Assembly (NCBI GenBank): GCA_002390425.1
Contig: DGPL01000058.1
Span: 1-29,768, forward strand
Reading direction: 5' to 3'
From: Kordiimonadaceae bacterium UBA4441
Lineage (GTDB): Bacteria; Pseudomonadota; Alphaproteobacteria; Sphingomonadales; Emcibacteraceae
Length of the DNA: 29,768 nucleotides
Below the pieces are notes generated by a model, which ran no database searches, had not been told where the DNA came from, and worked only from the letters and a program-made list of their open reading frames with translations. Shown here in pieces: positions 8,278 through 16,029 of this stretch. Each line of letters starts with the position of its first letter. Position 1 is the first letter of the stretch. Position numbers and translations under genes: made by a program.

Positions 8278-9231
8278 ATGCAAACATATTTAGATTTTGA
8301 AAAATCCATTGCCGAACTGGAAAGCCGTATTCGTGATGTGAAGTCTCTTGAGAGTGGAGACGAAAAGAACATTGCTGAAGAAGTGGCGAGCCTAGAAACC
8401 AAGCTTGATAAATTGTTGCGTAGTACATACGCAAGTTTATCATCTTGGGATAAAATCAAAGTGGCACGCCATCCTGATCGCCCTCATCTTTCAGATTATA
8501 TAAAAAATTTATTCACAGACTTTATGCCTCTCTCTGGCGATCGTGGGTTTGCAGATGATCATGCGATTATTGGCGGTATTGGAAGGTTTAAGGGTCAATC
8601 GGTTATGGTTGTTGGCCATGAAAAAGGTAATGATACGGAAAGTCGCATTAAACATAATTTTGGAATGGCGCGTCCAGAAGGATTTCGAAAAGCCATACGC
8701 CTTTTTGAACTGGCCAGTCAGTTTAATATTCCCATTATTACGTTTGTTGATACAGCGGGTGCCTATCCGGGTGTGGGAGCTGAAGAGCGTGGTCAGGCAG
8801 AAGCAATTGCACGCTCTACAGAAGCATGCCTCGCTGTTAAAGTGCCGCTTATTAGCGTTATTATCGGTGAAGGTGGTTCTGGAGGAGCGGTGGCGCTTGC
8901 CGTCGGTAATAAGGTTTTGATGATGGAACATGCCGTTTATAGTGTGATTTCGCCAGAGGGCTGCGCATCAATTTTATGGCGCACCAATGAAAAAGCAGAA
9001 GATGCGGCAAACGCTCTTAAAATTACCGCTCAGGATTTACATAAGCTCGAAGTTGTCGATGAAGTGATTGCAGAGCCAATTGGCGGCGCTCATCGTGACC
9101 ATGAAAAGACAATGAAGGCGGTTGAGAAATCTTTAGATAACGCTTTGATGGAACTTTCAGCCATGAGTGCTGATAAAATTAAAGAATTAAGAAATGAAAA
9201 GTTTCTCAATATGGGTAATGTTGCTTTATAA
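8278..9231 (+). CDS. accA: Acetyl-CoA carboxylase carboxyltransferase subunit alpha
   Basis: The alpha half of the carboxyltransferase that moves CO2 from biotin-BCCP to acetyl-CoA, the first committed step of fatty-acid synthesis; it pairs with AccD. I choose the ATG at 8278, giving MQTYLDFEKSIAELE, the usual family start, and 317 residues; an upstream TTG at 8248 would add ten atypical residues. The N-terminal coiled region (residues 1-50) is followed by the crotonase-like fold with VDTAGAYPGVGAEERG, the glycine-rich GEGGSGGAVALAVG and YSVISPEGCASILW. It has its own 93-base leader after xerD and ends at a strong bidirectional terminator. Confidence 0.96.
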   Translation: MQTYLDFEKSIAELESRIRDVKSLESGDEKNIAEEVASLETKLDKLLRSTYASLSSWDKIKVARHPDRPHLSDYIKNLFTDFMPLSGDRGFADDHAIIGGIGRFKGQSVMVVGHEKGNDTESRIKHNFGMARPEGFRKAIRLFELASQFNIPIITFVDTAGAYPGVGAEERGQAEAIARSTEACLAVKVPLISVIIGEGGSGGAVALAVGNKVLMMEHAVYSVISPEGCASILWRTNEKAEDAANALKITAQDLHKLEVVDEVIAEPIGGAHRDHEKTMKAVEKSLDNALMELSAMSADKIKELRNEKFLNMGNVAL

Positions 9232-9251
9232 AAAAGTACGGCAGGGTTAAG

Positions 9252-9283
9252 AAAAAGCGCTGAATATTTTTCAGCGCTTTTTT
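9252..9283. terminator. Bidirectional Rho-independent terminator between accA and secA
   Basis: A 9-bp perfect stem (AGCGCTGAA at 9256-9264 pairing with TTCAGCGCT at 9270-9278) around a five-base loop, extended by four A-T pairs, with T-rich sequence on the plus side and the matching A run on the other. It works in both directions, serving the convergent accA and secA, whose stops lie about 20 bases either side. Confidence 0.92.
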
Positions 9284-9302
9284 ATTTTTTCATTCTATTA
9301 AA

Positions 9303-12029
9303 TTATAAGGCACCGTGGCAGTGCTTATATTTCTTTCCGCTTCCACAAGGACAAGCATCATTGCGGCCAACCTTAGGCATAACTTGACCATGACAATGCT
9401 TATACTTTTTACCGCTGCCGCACGGGCAATCGGCATTTCGAGGTGTATTTTTCCACGCCTTAATATCTGCCGCGCTAGCGGGTGCATTTGATGCGTGGTT
9501 TTCGCTCATGCTTCCACGGTCTGGCTCAGCAAGGTCTGGAATGTCGTCTTCACGTCTTAATTCTACATGGGCGAGTAGCATGGCCACATTATCGCGCGTT
9601 GTAGAAAGCATGTTTTCGAACATTGAAAATGATTCTGTCTTATATTCATCGAGTGGATTACGCTGACCATAAGCACGCAGCTGGATAACTTGACGCAGAT
9701 GGTCCAGTTGCGCAAGATGTTCTTTCCAATGACTATCAATTGATTGAAGCAAAATTGAGCGCTCTAATTGACGCATTATATCGGGCCCGATATCAGCTGA
9801 ACGTGATGCCATAAAACGATCGGCGGCATCTAAGTATCGGTCATGAAATGTTTCGTTTTCTATTCCTTCTTCTTTTGCCCATTCATCTAAACCAAAATCA
9901 GTTGTAAATATACGTTTTGATTCTATGGATAACCCTTTTGTATCCCAGTCATCTGGATAGCTGCGCGGTGGGATATGGTTGTTGATCAAATCTTCGATTA
10001 AATGTTCTCTCATATCGGCAATGGTTTCTTCCAAATTCTCTTCATTCATGACCTCTCGGCGCTGCTCATAGATTGCTTTACGCTGGTCGTTCATGACGTT
10101 ATCGAATTTAAGAAGATTTTTCCGGATGTCGTAATTTCGCGTTTCAACTTTTTCTTGAGATTTTTCAACGGCACGATTAAGCCAAGGGTGCTTAAGCGAT
10201 TCCCCTTCTTCGAAGCCTAGTTTTTGCATCCACCCGTCCATGCGCTCACCACCAAAGATGCGCATAAGATCGTCTTCCATACTTAAATAAAACTGTGAAT
10301 ACCCCGGATCACCTTGACGACCGGCACGGCCGCGAAGCTGATTATCAATTCTTCGGCTTTCGTGGCGTTCTGTGCCCAATACGAATAAACCACCTAGTTC
10401 AATGACACGCTTTTTTTCTTCGTCTATTTCAGCTTCAATTTTCTCGATATGCTTTTGTCGTTTTTTCTCATCTTCTTCCGTGATTTCACGCTCAATCCTC
10501 ATATCAACATTGCCGCCAAGCTGAATATCGGTTCCTCGACCAGCCATATTGGTTGCGATTGTTACGGCACCTTCTCGACCGGCTTGACTGACGATGTATG
10601 CTTCTTCTTCATGGAATTTTGCATTCAAAACGTTATGCTTTACTTTGCGTTTCTTAAGCATATCCGCAAGATATTCTGACTTTTCAATACTGACCGTACC
10701 GACCAATATTGGCTGACGTGTTTTATAACATTCTTCAATACGGTCAACGATTGCAGCATATTTTTCTTCTGCGGTACGATAAATTTCATCGTCATCATCC
10801 ACACGGCTGATGTCAATATTTGTTGGAATTTCTACAACGCCTAGTCCATAAATATCGGCAAATTCATTTGCTTCTGTCGCCGCCGTACCTGTCATGCCTG
10901 ATAATTTTTCATAAAGACGGAAATAATTCTGGAATGTGACCGATGCCAACGTTTGGTTTTCAGTGCGGATTTCTACCCCTTCTTTGGCTTCAATCGCCTG
11001 ATGGAGACCCTCTGATAAGCGGCGTCCATCCATCATGCGCCCTGTAAACTCGTCGATGAGAATAACGTCGCTACCCTTTACAATATAATCTTTTTCAGAA
11101 TGGAATAATTTATGGGCTTTAAGAGCCTGATTAACATGATGAACAACGGCCACATTACCATAATCATATAGATTATCCGTTTCTATCAATCCAGCGTTTT
11201 TAAGAACTTCTTCCAAATGCTCCATTCCCTCTTCGGTCAAGGATATACTGCGGCTCTTTTCGTCTACTTCATAATCTTCATCATTTAGCTCAGGGATGAT
11301 TTTATCGATAGAAACATAAAGTTCGGATTTGTCTTCTGTGGGGCCGGAAATAATTAAGGGTGTTCTGGCTTCATCAATTAAAATACTGTCCACCTCATCG
11401 ACAATAGCGAAATATGGGTCGCGCTGCGCCATCGCATCTTTATGAAATTTCATGTTATCGCGCAAATAATCGAACCCAAGCTCATTATTGGTCGCGTATG
11501 TAACATCACAGGCATAGGCTTCTTTGCGGTTTTGATCAGGGATATTGGGAATAATGCAACCAACGGTCATACCAAGAAAACGATAAACCTGCCCCATCCA
11601 TTCGGCATCACGGCTGGCCAAATAATCATTGACGGTGACGATGTGAACACCTTTTCCGGGTAAGGCATTTAAATAACCTGCCAAGGTGGAAACGAGTGTT
11701 TTACCCTCACCCGTTTTCATTTCTGAGATTTGGCCTTCATGAAGAACGATACCACCGATAAGTTGAACATCATAATGGCGTTGTCCTAAGGTACGAATAG
11801 CCGCTTCTCGTACAACTGCGAAGGCTTCTACGAGAAGATTGTCAAGCTTTTCACCTTTTTCGAGACGCTCTCGGAATTCAGCCGTTTTACCTTTTAGTTC
11901 GTCATCACTAAGGGCTTGAATTTCGGGTTCTAGGGCGTTGATTGCTTTGATGCGTGGCTCAAGGCTTTTAAGATATCTTTCGTTTGATGTACCAAAAATC
12001 TTTTTGGCAATATTCGAAAATCCCAGCAT
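9303..12029 (-). CDS. secA: Preprotein translocase ATPase SecA, with two SEC-C motifs
   Basis: Motor ATPase that drives preproteins through SecYEG. At 908 residues it is full length. Seen are Walker A MKTGEGKT (104-111), the DEVDS box (211-215), the EFTGRMMDGRRLSEG region, the NBD2 segments TNMAGRGTDI and LRGRAGRQGDPG, and DNVMNDQRKAIYEQRREV of the scaffold. The C-terminus is unusual: two zinc-binding SEC-C motifs (CPCGSGKKYKHCHG) in tandem separated by a short linker, coded at 9387-9440 and 9312-9365, where most SecA proteins carry one. This motif binds Zn2+ and contacts SecB and phospholipids. It is monocistronic between a strong terminator and its own promoter region. Confidence 0.98.
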   Translation of the reverse strand: MLGFSNIAKKIFGTSNERYLKSLEPRIKAINALEPEIQALSDDELKGKTAEFRERLEKGEKLDNLLVEAFAVVREAAIRTLGQRHYDVQLIGGIVLHEGQISEMKTGEGKTLVSTLAGYLNALPGKGVHIVTVNDYLASRDAEWMGQVYRFLGMTVGCIIPNIPDQNRKEAYACDVTYATNNELGFDYLRDNMKFHKDAMAQRDPYFAIVDEVDSILIDEARTPLIISGPTEDKSELYVSIDKIIPELNDEDYEVDEKSRSISLTEEGMEHLEEVLKNAGLIETDNLYDYGNVAVVHHVNQALKAHKLFHSEKDYIVKGSDVILIDEFTGRMMDGRRLSEGLHQAIEAKEGVEIRTENQTLASVTFQNYFRLYEKLSGMTGTAATEANEFADIYGLGVVEIPTNIDISRVDDDDEIYRTAEEKYAAIVDRIEECYKTRQPILVGTVSIEKSEYLADMLKKRKVKHNVLNAKFHEEEAYIVSQAGREGAVTIATNMAGRGTDIQLGGNVDMRIEREITEEDEKKRQKHIEKIEAEIDEEKKRVIELGGLFVLGTERHESRRIDNQLRGRAGRQGDPGYSQFYLSMEDDLMRIFGGERMDGWMQKLGFEEGESLKHPWLNRAVEKSQEKVETRNYDIRKNLLKFDNVMNDQRKAIYEQRREVMNEENLEETIADMREHLIEDLINNHIPPRSYPDDWDTKGLSIESKRIFTTDFGLDEWAKEEGIENETFHDRYLDAADRFMASRSADIGPDIMRQLERSILLQSIDSHWKEHLAQLDHLRQVIQLRAYGQRNPLDEYKTESFSMFENMLSTTRDNVAMLLAHVELRREDDIPDLAEPDRGSMSENHASNAPASAADIKAWKNTPRNADCPCGSGKKYKHCHGQVMPKVGRNDACPCGSGKKYKHCHGAL

Positions 12030-12096
12030 TATTTTTTCCCATGCGGTCGCGTGTTTTTGCTAACCGTTCATTTTTAATCAATATATATGAGTAGCA

Positions 12097-12125
12097 GACA
12101 TAAGATTGTCCGTGCCATCTGTCAA
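12097..12125 (-). promoter_or_regulatory. Candidate secA promoter
   Basis: On the minus strand a perfect TTGACA (12125-12120) is followed by a 17-base spacer and TATGTC (12102-12097), only a 3/6 match for the -10 hexamer. The perfect -35 and exact spacing make it the best candidate in the divergent secA/argJ spacer; it predicts a leader of about 60 bases before the secA ATG at 12029. Confidence 0.42.
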
Positions 12126-12236
12126 TGTTTGATGGATATAATAGTGAAATTTTTAAGAGAAAATATGGACATAGCGTTATTTCAAGGCCTATATAAGGAA
12201 TAAATTCATAATCCTTAATAATTGACGGTATTTAAT

Positions 12237-13463
12237 ATGACCAAAAAGTCTCCATTAGCCCCTACTCATATTCCGACTCTACCCGAACTTGACGGTGTCC
12301 TAATAGGTACGGCTGCAACGGAAATGAAATATAAAGGACGAGACGATTTATTGTTAATTTCTATCCCTGACGGAGCAGTAATTGCAGGCGTGTTTACTAC
12401 ATCTAAATGTTTTTCTGCGCCGGTTGGCTGGTGTAGAGATATAGTATCGAAAAATAAAAAAGCAAAAGCATTGCTTGTTAATGCGGGCAATGCCAATGCT
12501 TTTACAGGTACGGCGGGTGATAACGCCATGTTTTCGACGATTAAAGCCGTTGCGGATGAGCTTAATTGCGAAGAAGAAGAAGTTTATGTCGCTTCAACAG
12601 GTGTGATAGGTGAGGTGCTTGATGAAAAGCGGATCATTGCGCATATTGGAGATACAAGTCAAAATTTAGCGAAAAACAACTGGAATACTGCTGCTAAAGC
12701 CATTTTGACAACGGATACATTTGCGAAACTTTCAACAAAAACGGCAATGATTGGTGATCAAAAGGTTACGATCAATGGTATTACTAAGGGTTCCGGAATG
12801 ATTGCCCCTGACATGGCGACAATGTTAGGCTTTATTTTCACTGATGCGGCGATTGAACAAGATGTCCTACAGATGCTTTTAAAAGAAACATGTGATGAAA
12901 GCTTCAATAGTATTACCGTAGATAGTGATACTTCGACCTCAGATACCGTTTTACTTTTTGCAACGGGTAAAGAAAACCCTATCAATGACATTGCGGATGA
13001 AAGATTAAATGATTTTAAGAAAAAGCTTACCGAACTAATGCTTGATCTCTCTCATCAAATTGTTCGCGACGGCGAAGGCGCCAGTAAATTTATTAGCATT
13101 AACGTAACCGGCGCGGAAAATGATAGTGCAGCCAAAAAAATCGCGTTAAGCATCGCGAATTCACCATTGGTAAAAACCGCGATAGCAGGAGAAGACGCAA
13201 ATTGGGGGCGTATTGTAATGGCGGTGGGTAAAGCAGGTGAAAAAGCGGATCGTGATAAATTGAATATTACTATCGGTGGGCAAAAAGTAACTGAAAGCGG
13301 CATGGCCGTGGACGGATATGATGAAGACTATTGTACGTCGCACCTAAAAGGACAGGAAATTGATATCGCTTTAGATGTCGGTATCGCGAGGGGTCAATCG
13401 ACCGTGTGGACGTGTGATCTAACCCATGAATATATTACCATCAATGCAGATTATAGAAGTTAG
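12237..13463 (+). CDS. argJ: Glutamate N-acetyltransferase / amino-acid acetyltransferase
   Basis: Transfers the acetyl group of N-acetylornithine to glutamate, closing the cyclic arginine route; bifunctional members also use acetyl-CoA. The precursor self-cleaves before a threonine that becomes the nucleophile: KGSGMIAPDMATMLG (184-198) places it at T195. Also seen are VNAGNANAFTG (81-91), ASTGVIGE (119-126) and GEDANWGRI near the C-terminus. I choose the ATG at 12237 (408 residues); the frame runs five codons further to a TTG at 12222. No strong ribosome site is visible before either. In many alphaproteobacteria a PpiC-type isomerase gene precedes argJ near secA; it is absent here. The next gene follows after eight bases. 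Confidence 0.95.
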   Translation: MTKKSPLAPTHIPTLPELDGVLIGTAATEMKYKGRDDLLLISIPDGAVIAGVFTTSKCFSAPVGWCRDIVSKNKKAKALLVNAGNANAFTGTAGDNAMFSTIKAVADELNCEEEEVYVASTGVIGEVLDEKRIIAHIGDTSQNLAKNNWNTAAKAILTTDTFAKLSTKTAMIGDQKVTINGITKGSGMIAPDMATMLGFIFTDAAIEQDVLQMLLKETCDESFNSITVDSDTSTSDTVLLFATGKENPINDIADERLNDFKKKLTELMLDLSHQIVRDGEGASKFISINVTGAENDSAAKKIALSIANSPLVKTAIAGEDANWGRIVMAVGKAGEKADRDKLNITIGGQKVTESGMAVDGYDEDYCTSHLKGQEIDIALDVGIARGQSTVWTCDLTHEYITINADYRS

Positions 13464-13471
13464 GAAAGCTT

Positions 13472-13918
13472 ATGAATGAATTTTGTCCTGACCCTCCTGG
13501 TGGATGGCCGACAGATCCGGTAAAACTTATTACGGTTTCGGCTGTCGTAATGGTTGATGTAGACGGAAGAATACTAATTGCGCAACGCCCCGAAGGCAAA
13601 AATATGGCGGGTCTTTGGGAATTTCCTGGGGGTAAAATTGAACCGGGCGAAACGCCTGAACGCGCTCTTATTAGAGAATTAAAAGAAGAATTGGGTATTG
13701 ATACCACGGAAAGTTGTCTTGCCGCATTTACATTTGCATCACATCGTTACGATGATTTTCATTTATTGATGCCAGTTTTTCTATGCCGTAAGTGGGATGG
13801 ATTTGTGACCGCTAAAGAGGGCCAAGCCTTGAAATGGGTCAAAATTAATGAACTTAAGGAGTATCCAATGCCGCCTGCGGATAAGCCACTGCTCGCGATG
13901 ATCCGTGATTTTCTATGA
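13472..13918 (+). CDS. MutT-like Nudix hydrolase
   Basis: Nudix pyrophosphohydrolase, probably the 8-oxo-dGTP sanitising MutT or a close relative. The Nudix box is complete: G54 to I76, with G-x5-E (GKIEPGE), then R68-E-L-K-E-E-L-G-I. N-terminal VVMVDVDGRILIAQRPEGK and GLWEFPGG match MutT. At 148 residues it is slightly longer than E. coli MutT because of a proline-rich N-terminal stretch of about 17 residues (CPDPPGGWPTDP). AGGAA at 13463-13467 supports the ATG at 13472. It follows argJ by eight bases, an arrangement common in alphaproteobacteria. Its stop overlaps the 3' end of the convergent gene by six bases. The substrate is inferred. Confidence 0.88.
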   Translation: MNEFCPDPPGGWPTDPVKLITVSAVVMVDVDGRILIAQRPEGKNMAGLWEFPGGKIEPGETPERALIRELKEELGIDTTESCLAAFTFASHRYDDFHLLMPVFLCRKWDGFVTAKEGQALKWVKINELKEYPMPPADKPLLAMIRDFL

Positions 13919-14845
13919 TGGTTCTTCGTTTTGGGTCGGTGGGGTTTTTCCAAGCGCGTCTTTTAAGGACATTTTCGCTGAACCGGGTTTCAATGGCTTT
14001 TGTTGGCTTTCATGGGGGGACCACCCTTGGAAATATAAAATATCGAATGTGACGGGAATTCTTCCGTCTTCATTGGCAAAGTCTTCGGAATAGATTTCCG
14101 CTACTCTCATCATATGTGCAGCGGTGGTCAGACCTTTATAACCTTTGATGAGTGCATTATTTTCGCCCATCCCCTTTAATTCTTTCATTAAAGCAAAGGC
14201 ACTTGAATAGGCTACAGTTATACGTTCCGTATTGACGACAGGCAGAGTAAAGCCTGCACGCTGTAATAAACCGCCGGCGTCCCGAACGTCCATGAGTGGG
14301 GACGCATGCGGTCTAATGCCGCCTAATCGTTCAATATCCGCTTTCATCATAGAGGCGCGCAGTTCAAATAGTGTTTCTCCCCCGAGTGACGCCCCAATAA
14401 AAAGCCCATCTGGCTTAAGACTATTAAATATTTGCACTAATGCACCGGGTAAATCATTGATCCAATGCAGGTTTAAGGCGCAGAAAATAAGATCAAGGGA
14501 ATTGTTTTTGACGGGAAGAAACTCTTCATCGGCTTGAATAACAGGTTTTTTTAATGCTGAAATTTTATGAAAAGATAAATCTTGATCAATCAACAAAGCA
14601 TTATCAAAATATTTTTGCATGAGTTGGTGATGCCCACCAATGTTGAGAACTTTACGGAAGTCCCTTTTGATGTCATCAAGATTATCGAGAAGCCTTTCTG
14701 TGACCTCTTTAAGCAAAAAGGCGTGATTTTCAAATTGACCAGCCGTTTTATCACGCCTTAACCTCAAAAGGTCGCGATTAAATATTGTTGCGTCCATATT
14801 GGGTGATTTAAATTTTGACTTTTTCTTATCTGCTTTTTCGGTCAT
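13913..14845 (-). CDS. NDUFAF5-like protein of the SAM-methyltransferase fold
   Basis: A 310-residue cytoplasmic protein. The order IFNRDLLRLRRDK (21-33), a helical FLLKEVTERLLDNL, LNLHWINDLPGAL, LKPDGLFIGASLGGETLFELR, GGIRPHASPL and a late GWSPHESQQKP with following GSAKMSL matches the family of human NDUFAF5, a complex I assembly factor that hydroxylates an arginine of NDUFS7. The SAM-binding motif I, normally LDLGCGxG, reads LNIGGHHQ (67-74), so two glycines of the loop are lost. Methylation is therefore doubtful; a role in complex I maturation is inferred. The start at 14845 lacks a ribosome site; the ATG at 14797 is an alternative. No ribosomal or nuo gene is nearby. Databases often call such genes BioC-like. 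Confidence 0.82.
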   Translation of the reverse strand: MTEKADKKKSKFKSPNMDATIFNRDLLRLRRDKTAGQFENHAFLLKEVTERLLDNLDDIKRDFRKVLNIGGHHQLMQKYFDNALLIDQDLSFHKISALKKPVIQADEEFLPVKNNSLDLIFCALNLHWINDLPGALVQIFNSLKPDGLFIGASLGGETLFELRASMMKADIERLGGIRPHASPLMDVRDAGGLLQRAGFTLPVVNTERITVAYSSAFALMKELKGMGENNALIKGYKGLTTAAHMMRVAEIYSEDFANEDGRIPVTFDILYFQGWSPHESQQKPLKPGSAKMSLKDALGKTPPTQNEEPS

Positions 14846-14854
14846 AGTACTTAT

Positions 14855-15666
14855 ATGGCATTTCTAAAGACAAACGAAAAGAAACAATTGTCTATGGGGG
14901 GAATAAAAAGAATTATTCCATACATTCACCGTACTGGCCAAATGGTATTAGATATTTTGTTACCGCCAAAATGCCTCAAATGCGGCTCTCGGGTTGTAGA
15001 TGCTCATAATATATGTCCAGATTGTTGGAAAGATTTATATTTATTTCGGATCCGAAATGTGCGTGCTGTGGTTTCCCTTTTGGCAGCGAACTTGGAAATG
15101 ATTATTCGGTTCTTGGTGAAACATTTTGTGCGGCATGCCAAAAATCCCCTCATTCGTTTGATAAGGCTAACGCCGCCCTCAGATATGATGATGAGAGCAG
15201 ATCAATGATTTTAGGATTCAAACATCAAGACAGGACAGAATATACACAGTATTTTACCAAATTACTCTATCAAGCCGGATATGATTTCTGATATGATGCG
15301 AATATCCTTGTTCCGGTTCCTCTTCATAAAAAACGTCTTATAAGCAGGCGATATAATCAATCAGCGCTGCTTTCTGAGAGTTTGGCACGTAAAACAGGTC
15401 TTTTCCATTATCCAGAGGCGTTGGAGCGTATTAAAAATACTCCTCCTCAGCAAGGGAATCTGAAGAAAAGGTCTCAAAATGTTAAGGGGGTTTTTAAGGC
15501 CACGTTAGGTGTCGATTTAAAAGATAAAAATATCGTATTAGTTGATGATGTTTATACGACAGGATCAACCGCAGATAATTGTGCTAAAGCCCTGAAAAAA
15601 GCCGGTGCGAAGAAGGTCTATTTGTTAACAGTATTTCGTGTGATTTCGCCGGTTACTGCAAAATGA
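14855..15666 (+). pseudogene. comF: comF remnant: frameshift plus in-frame stop
   Basis: ComF-type phosphoribosyltransferase-fold protein, linked to DNA uptake in competent bacteria. Three pieces read in order: (1) 14855 to about 15037, the first zinc-finger half with LLPPKCLKCGS and CPDCWKDL; (2) from about 15040, one frame over, DPKCACCGFPFG, ETFCAACQ, ALRYDDESRSMILGFKHQDRTE, ending at TGA 15289-15291; (3) the same frame after the stop, NILVPVPLHKKRL, RRYNQSALL and the PRPP-loop motif IVLVDDVYTTGSTADN, to the stop at 15664-15666. At 15038-15039 one base is missing (or two are extra). The TGA sits where relatives have a hydrophobic residue, so TTA to TGA is the simplest change. The motifs are otherwise intact, which suggests recent loss. 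The original start is uncertain. Confidence 0.88.
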
Positions 15667-15677
15667 TTTGTTTATGG

Positions 15678-15705
15678 TTGTAATCTAAAGAAGATGTCCT
15701 ATATA
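15678..15705 (+). promoter_or_regulatory. Candidate grxC promoter
   Basis: TTGTAA (15678-15683), a 16-base spacer and TATATA (15700-15705); each hexamer matches consensus at 4/6. It lies in the 73-base gap after comF and would start transcription near 15712, giving a short leader for the glutaredoxin gene. Moderate to weak by sequence alone. Confidence 0.33.
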
Positions 15706-15706
15706 T

Positions 15707-15729
15707 CATTCAATTATTAAGCTTGAATG
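15707..15729 (+). repeat. Inverted repeat over the predicted grxC transcription start
   Basis: CATTCAA (15707-15713) and TTGAATG (15723-15729) form a perfect 7-bp inverted repeat with a nine-base centre, just after the candidate -10 and eleven bases before the grxC ATG. The position fits an operator or a small leader hairpin; neither is proven. No U-tract follows, so it is not a terminator. Confidence 0.35.
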
Positions 15730-15739
15730 GAATTTACTT

Positions 15740-15997
15740 ATGACTGATATTGTAATTTATACTCGCCCAGGATGTGGTTTTTGCTCAATGGCAAAACAAC
15801 TATTAAACAGCAAAGGAAAAGAATTCCAAGAGTTTAACATTTGGTCAAAAGATGAATATAAAACGGAAATGGAAAAACGTAGCAACGGTGCGAGAACGGT
15901 GCCGCAAATTTTCATTAATGGCGATCACATTGGTGGCAGTGATGATCTATATGCATTAGACCGCGCCGGCCATCTTGATGCGCTGCTAAGTCAATAG
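15740..15997 (+). CDS. grxC: Glutaredoxin, GrxC type
   Basis: An 85-residue thiol oxidoreductase that reduces disulfides or glutathione mixed disulfides in the cytoplasm. The fold is visible from IVIYTRPGCGFC with active-site C12 and C15, the cis-proline loop TVPQIF (53-58), and the glutathione-binding GGSDDL (65-70). The active site is CGFC rather than the CPYC of E. coli GrxC. Glycine in the second place and phenylalanine in the third recall CGFS monothiol glutaredoxins, but the second cysteine is kept. Initiation at 15740 has GGA 8-10 bases upstream. The Nit1-type gene follows after 32 bases, and the comF-grx-Nit1-DUF1178 order is typical of alphaproteobacteria. Confidence 0.92.
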   Translation: MTDIVIYTRPGCGFCSMAKQLLNSKGKEFQEFNIWSKDEYKTEMEKRSNGARTVPQIFINGDHIGGSDDLYALDRAGHLDALLSQ

Positions 15998-16029
15998 TAA
16001 TTCAGAAAAGGGTATGTTACCCCTAAGAC

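Noticed and set aside
8509..8931. Open frame of 140 codons opposite accA
   Set aside because: It is a shadow of accA, His/Asn-rich in a way typical of reversed coding sequence, without a ribosome site.
12137..12142. Perfect TATAAT before argJ
   Set aside because: No -35 hexamer stands at a suitable distance; in AT-rich spacer this occurs by chance.
14855..15666. comF as a programmed frameshift or readthrough gene
   Set aside because: The frame change has no slippery heptamer or stem behind it, and a second, separate stop follows. Decay or error is simpler.
16010..16022. Short hairpin GGGTA-TGT-TACCC before the Nit1-type gene
   Set aside because: Only five base pairs and no U-tract; likely chance, though close to the ATG.
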